Assembly: GCF_013376045.1 (NCBI RefSeq)
Contig: NZ_JABMJG010000005.1
Coordinates: forward strand, 70,080 to 134,079
DNA from: Variovorax sp. SG517
GTDB taxonomy: Bacteria; Pseudomonadota; Gammaproteobacteria; Burkholderiales; Burkholderiaceae_C
Direction: 5' to 3'
DNA length: 64,000 nucleotides
Each line of letters begins with the position of its first letter. Position 1 is the stretch's first letter. This document shows positions 61,619-64,000 of this stretch, in pieces. The translations under genes were made by a program, and so were the position numbers. The notes under the pieces are model-generated. The model worked only from the letters and a program-made list of their open reading frames with translations, was not told the DNA's origin and made no database searches.

Positions 61619-63121
61619 ATGAACGCGCCGCTGACCCCCACGCAACACGATTCGCTACAGAAAACGCAGCGCCAGTCGCAGATCGTCCGCGCGCTGCAGG
61701 CGCACCTGCCGGCCCACGCGCTGATCTGGCACGACGAGGACACCACCCCCTACGAGTGCGACGGCCTCACCGCCTACCGCGCCCGACCGCTGGTGGTGGC
61801 CCTGCCCGAGACCGAGGCGCAGGTGGCCGCCGTGCTCAAGACCTGTCACCAGCTCGGCGTGCCGGTGGTGGCGCGCGGCGCGGGCACCGGACTCTCGGGC
61901 GGCGCCATGCCGCACACCATGGGCGTGACGCTGTCGCTCGCCAGGTTCAACCGCATCCTGAAGATCGATCCGGTCAGCCGCACGGCCGTGGTCCAGTGCG
62001 GGGTGCGCAACCTCGCCATCAGCGAGGCGGCCGCGCCCTTCAACCTCTACTACGCCCCCGATCCGTCGAGCCAGATCGCCTGCACCATCGGCGGCAACGT
62101 GGCCGAGAACTCGGGCGGCGTGCACTGCCTCAAGTACGGGCTCACGCTGCACAACGTGATGCGGGTGCGCGGCTTCACGGCCGAAGGCGAGCCGGTCGAG
62201 TTCGGCGGCGAGGCGCTCGACGCGCCGGGGCTCGACCTGCTCGCGCTGGTCATCGGCAGCGAAGGCATGCTGGCCGTGACCACCGAGGTCACCGTCAAGC
62301 TGGTGCCCAAGCCGCAGCTCGCGCGCTGCATCATGGCCAGCTTCGACGACGTGCGCAAAGCCGGCGACGCGGTGGCCGCGGTGATCGCGGCCGGCATCAT
62401 TCCCGCCGGGCTGGAGATGATGGACAAGCCCATGACCGCCGCGGTCGAAGACTTCGTGCGCGCCGGCTACGACCTCGACGCCGCCGCCATCCTGCTGTGC
62501 GAATCTGACGGCACGCCCGAGGAGGTGGAGGAAGAGATCGGCCGCATGACCGCCGTGCTGCGTGCCTCGGGCGCCACCGCCATCGCCTGCAGCAGCAGCG
62601 AGGAAGAGCGCATGAGGTTCTGGAGCGGGCGCAAGAACGCTTTTCCCGCCTCGGGCCGCATCAGCCCCGACTACATGTGCCTCGACTCCACCATCCCGCG
62701 CAAGCGCCTGGCCGACATCCTGCTGGCCATCCAGGAGATGGAGAAGAAGTACGACCTGCGCTGCTGCAACGTCTTCCACGCGGGCGACGGCAACCTTCAC
62801 CCGTTGGTGCTGTTCGACGCCAACGACCCCGACGAGCTGCACCGCTGCGAGCTCTTCGGCGCCGACATCCTGGAGACCAGCGTCGCGATGGGCGGCACCG
62901 TCTCGGGCGAGCACGGCGTGGGCGTGGAAAAGCTCAACAGCATGTGCGTGCAGTTCACCGCCGCAGAGAACGAGCAGATGTTCGGCGTGAAGCGCGCCTT
63001 CGACCCCGAGGGCATGCTGAACCCGGGCAAGGTGATTCCCACGCTGCAGCGCTGCGCCGAGTACGGCAAGCAGGTGGTGCGTGGCGGCAGGCTGCCGCAT
63101 CCGGATCTGCCGAGGTTCTGA
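61619..63121 (+). CDS. glcD: glycolate oxidase subunit GlcD (FAD-linked)
   Basis: 500 residues, the typical length of GlcD. The FAD-binding motifs VPVVARGAGTGLSGGAMP and PDPSSQIACTIGGNVAENSGG are present, and the C-terminal half has NVFHAGDGNLHPLVLFD (metal/substrate His) and SGEHGVGVEK. GlcD is the catalytic subunit that oxidises glycolate to glyoxylate with GlcE and GlcF in the membrane. A palindromic repeat pair of 230 bases separates it from glcE, which is unusual inside this operon. Confidence 0.94.
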   Translation: MNAPLTPTQHDSLQKTQRQSQIVRALQAHLPAHALIWHDEDTTPYECDGLTAYRARPLVVALPETEAQVAAVLKTCHQLGVPVVARGAGTGLSGGAMPHTMGVTLSLARFNRILKIDPVSRTAVVQCGVRNLAISEAAAPFNLYYAPDPSSQIACTIGGNVAENSGGVHCLKYGLTLHNVMRVRGFTAEGEPVEFGGEALDAPGLDLLALVIGSEGMLAVTTEVTVKLVPKPQLARCIMASFDDVRKAGDAVAAVIAAGIIPAGLEMMDKPMTAAVEDFVRAGYDLDAAAILLCESDGTPEEVEEEIGRMTAVLRASGATAIACSSSEEERMRFWSGRKNAFPASGRISPDYMCLDSTIPRKRLADILLAIQEMEKKYDLRCCNVFHAGDGNLHPLVLFDANDPDELHRCELFGADILETSVAMGGTVSGEHGVGVEKLNSMCVQFTAAENEQMFGVKRAFDPEGMLNPGKVIPTLQRCAEYGKQVVRGGRLPHPDLPRF

Positions 63122-63419
63122 TGAACGCCGGCTTTTCTCTTTCAGGACGCGCTCACGACGACGGGGTACCTTGCTCCGCGAATGTCCCCCGGCCTTCGGC
63201 CTCCTCCTTTATTTCGCTGCGCAAGGCACCCCATCGTCGTGATCGTTCGGCAGGGCGCCTGAACCGCCGGCATGCGCAGAGTGCTCGTTGTGCGCAGGGC
63301 ACCGGGTGCTCCCCGCAGCGAAATAGAGGAGGAGCCGAAGGCGGGGGACATTCGCGGAGGGGAGCACCCGGTGGCCTGTGCACGCACCCCGAACAACGAC
63401 TTCAAAGACAGAGCCCACG
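63122..63419. other. intergenic between glcD and glcE
   Basis: 298 bases: no gene; nearly all is filled by two palindromic repeat units (63,154-63,241 and 63,292-63,381). Confidence 0.7.
63154..63381. repeat. pair of inverted REP-like palindromic units
   Basis: Unit 1 (63,154-63,241): outer arms CACGACGACGGGGTACCTTG and its near-complement, 19 of 21 paired, enclosing a ~46-base core. Unit 2 (63,292-63,381): different outer arms (GCGCAGGGCACCGGGTGCTC..., 21 of 23 paired) enclosing nearly the same core in the opposite direction. The core contains an inner GGCCTTCGGCC-type hairpin and the strings ATTCGCGGA and GCAGCGAAAT. Probably a chromosome-wide repeat family. Confidence 0.85.
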
Positions 63420-64000
63420 ATGAGCATCGACACCCCACTGAACCACATAGTCGAGCGAATTCGTGCCGCAGCTGCAGAAGCCACGCCGCTGTGCATCCGC
63501 GGCGGCGGAACGAAGGATTTCTACGGCGAGGCGCCGCAAGGCGAGCTGCTCGATATGCGCCCGCTCGCCGGCATCACCAGCTACGAGCCGAGCGAGCTGG
63601 TCGTCACCGTGCGCGCGGGCACGCCGCTGGCCGAACTCGAAGCGGCGCTCGCGGAGAAGGGTCAATGCCTGCCCTTCGAGCCGCCGTGCTTCGGCAGCGG
63701 TGGCACCGTGGGCGGCATGGTCGCCGCGGGACTCAGCGGACCGGCGCGCGCCAGCGTGGGCTCGGTGCGCGACTACGTGCTCGGCGCCACGCTGGTCAAC
63801 GGCCGTGGCGAGGTGCTGAGCTTCGGCGGCCAGGTGATGAAGAACGTCGCGGGCTACGACGTTTCGCGTGTGCTCGCCGGCTCGCTCGGCACGCTGGGCG
63901 TGATCGCCGAAGTCAGCCTCAAGGTGCTGCCGGTGCCGCCCGCCGAGGCCACGCTGGAGTTCGCCTGCAGCCAGGCCGATGCGCTGCGACTGCTCAACGA
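63420..64000 (+). CDS. glcE: glycolate oxidase subunit GlcE (3' end outside window)
   Basis: The first 193 codons of a GlcE-type FAD-binding protein: CIRGGGTKDFYG, then EPPCFGSGGTVGGMVAAGLSG, and MKNVAGYDVSRVLAGS, all typical of the family. GlcE is the second FAD subunit of glycolate oxidase and pairs with GlcD upstream. The window ends inside the gene; glcF is expected next. Confidence 0.93.
   Translation, partial: MSIDTPLNHIVERIRAAAAEATPLCIRGGGTKDFYGEAPQGELLDMRPLAGITSYEPSELVVTVRAGTPLAELEAALAEKGQCLPFEPPCFGSGGTVGGMVAAGLSGPARASVGSVRDYVLGATLVNGRGEVLSFGGQVMKNVAGYDVSRVLAGSLGTLGVIAEVSLKVLPVPPAEATLEFACSQADALRLLN

Overview
The window is GC-rich chromosomal DNA of a betaproteobacterium. A Comamonadaceae member (Variovorax/Acidovorax-like) is my best guess, from the combination of a VgrG/DUF2169/DUF3540/DUF4150 type VI secretion (T6SS) locus, a TorF porin-glnK-amtB group and a glcD-glcE pair. 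I had no database, so the taxonomy is an inference.

Region 1 (1-25.4 kb) is part of a T6SS locus. Going right it holds two vgrG genes (the first cut by the window edge), a small membrane protein, a DUF2169/pentapeptide protein, a second pentapeptide protein, a DUF3540 protein and a DUF4150 PAAR-like tip protein: the spike-loading module. On the opposite strand come a PP2C phosphatase, the FHA protein TagH and a TPR lipoprotein. Going right again are tssJ, tssK, tssL (with OmpA domain), tssM, tagF, a Ser/Thr kinase and a membrane-spanning alpha/beta hydrolase. Kinase, phosphatase, FHA protein and TagF together indicate threonine-phosphorylation control. The tube, sheath, baseplate and ClpV genes must lie outside the window.

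Region 2 (25,879-55,345; 29,467 bp) is a Tn7-like transposon inserted in comM. The 3' part of comM lies at 25.47-25.88 kb and the 5' part at 55.35-56.48 kb, both on the minus strand. The ends are TGT...ACA with related terminal repeats, flanked by a 5-bp duplication CCTGC. The transposition operon (minus strand, 38.4-32.0 kb) is tnsA, tnsB (split into two overlapping frames), tnsC and two tniQ genes. Left cargo: an unknown membrane protein, tandem VbhA-type anti-Fic antitoxins without a Fic toxin, and an EamA exporter/dehydrogenase/LysR group. Right cargo: a degenerate 12-bp tandem repeat, an XRE regulator, a trimeric autotransporter/OmpA lipoprotein/atypical response regulator operon, an AraC regulator, a decayed IS3-family element, a DUF3701-type tyrosine recombinase, and a minus-strand group that combines an anti-phage dCTP deaminase (AvcD-like), a translationally coupled partner and two small upstream genes headed by a near-consensus LexA/SOS box. 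A broken arginase gene abuts the right end.

Region 3 (55.3-64 kb) is ordinary chromosome: 5' comM, a likely sigma-54 promoter driving torF-glnK-amtB, an SMP-30/gluconolactonase-like gene, a GcvA-type LysR regulator, and glcD and glcE (cut by the window edge) separated by two inverted palindromic repeat units.

The most interesting parts are the precisely bounded comM-targeting Tn7-like element with its split TnsB and altered TnsA, and the SOS-box-headed AvcD defence group with an undescribed coupled partner.
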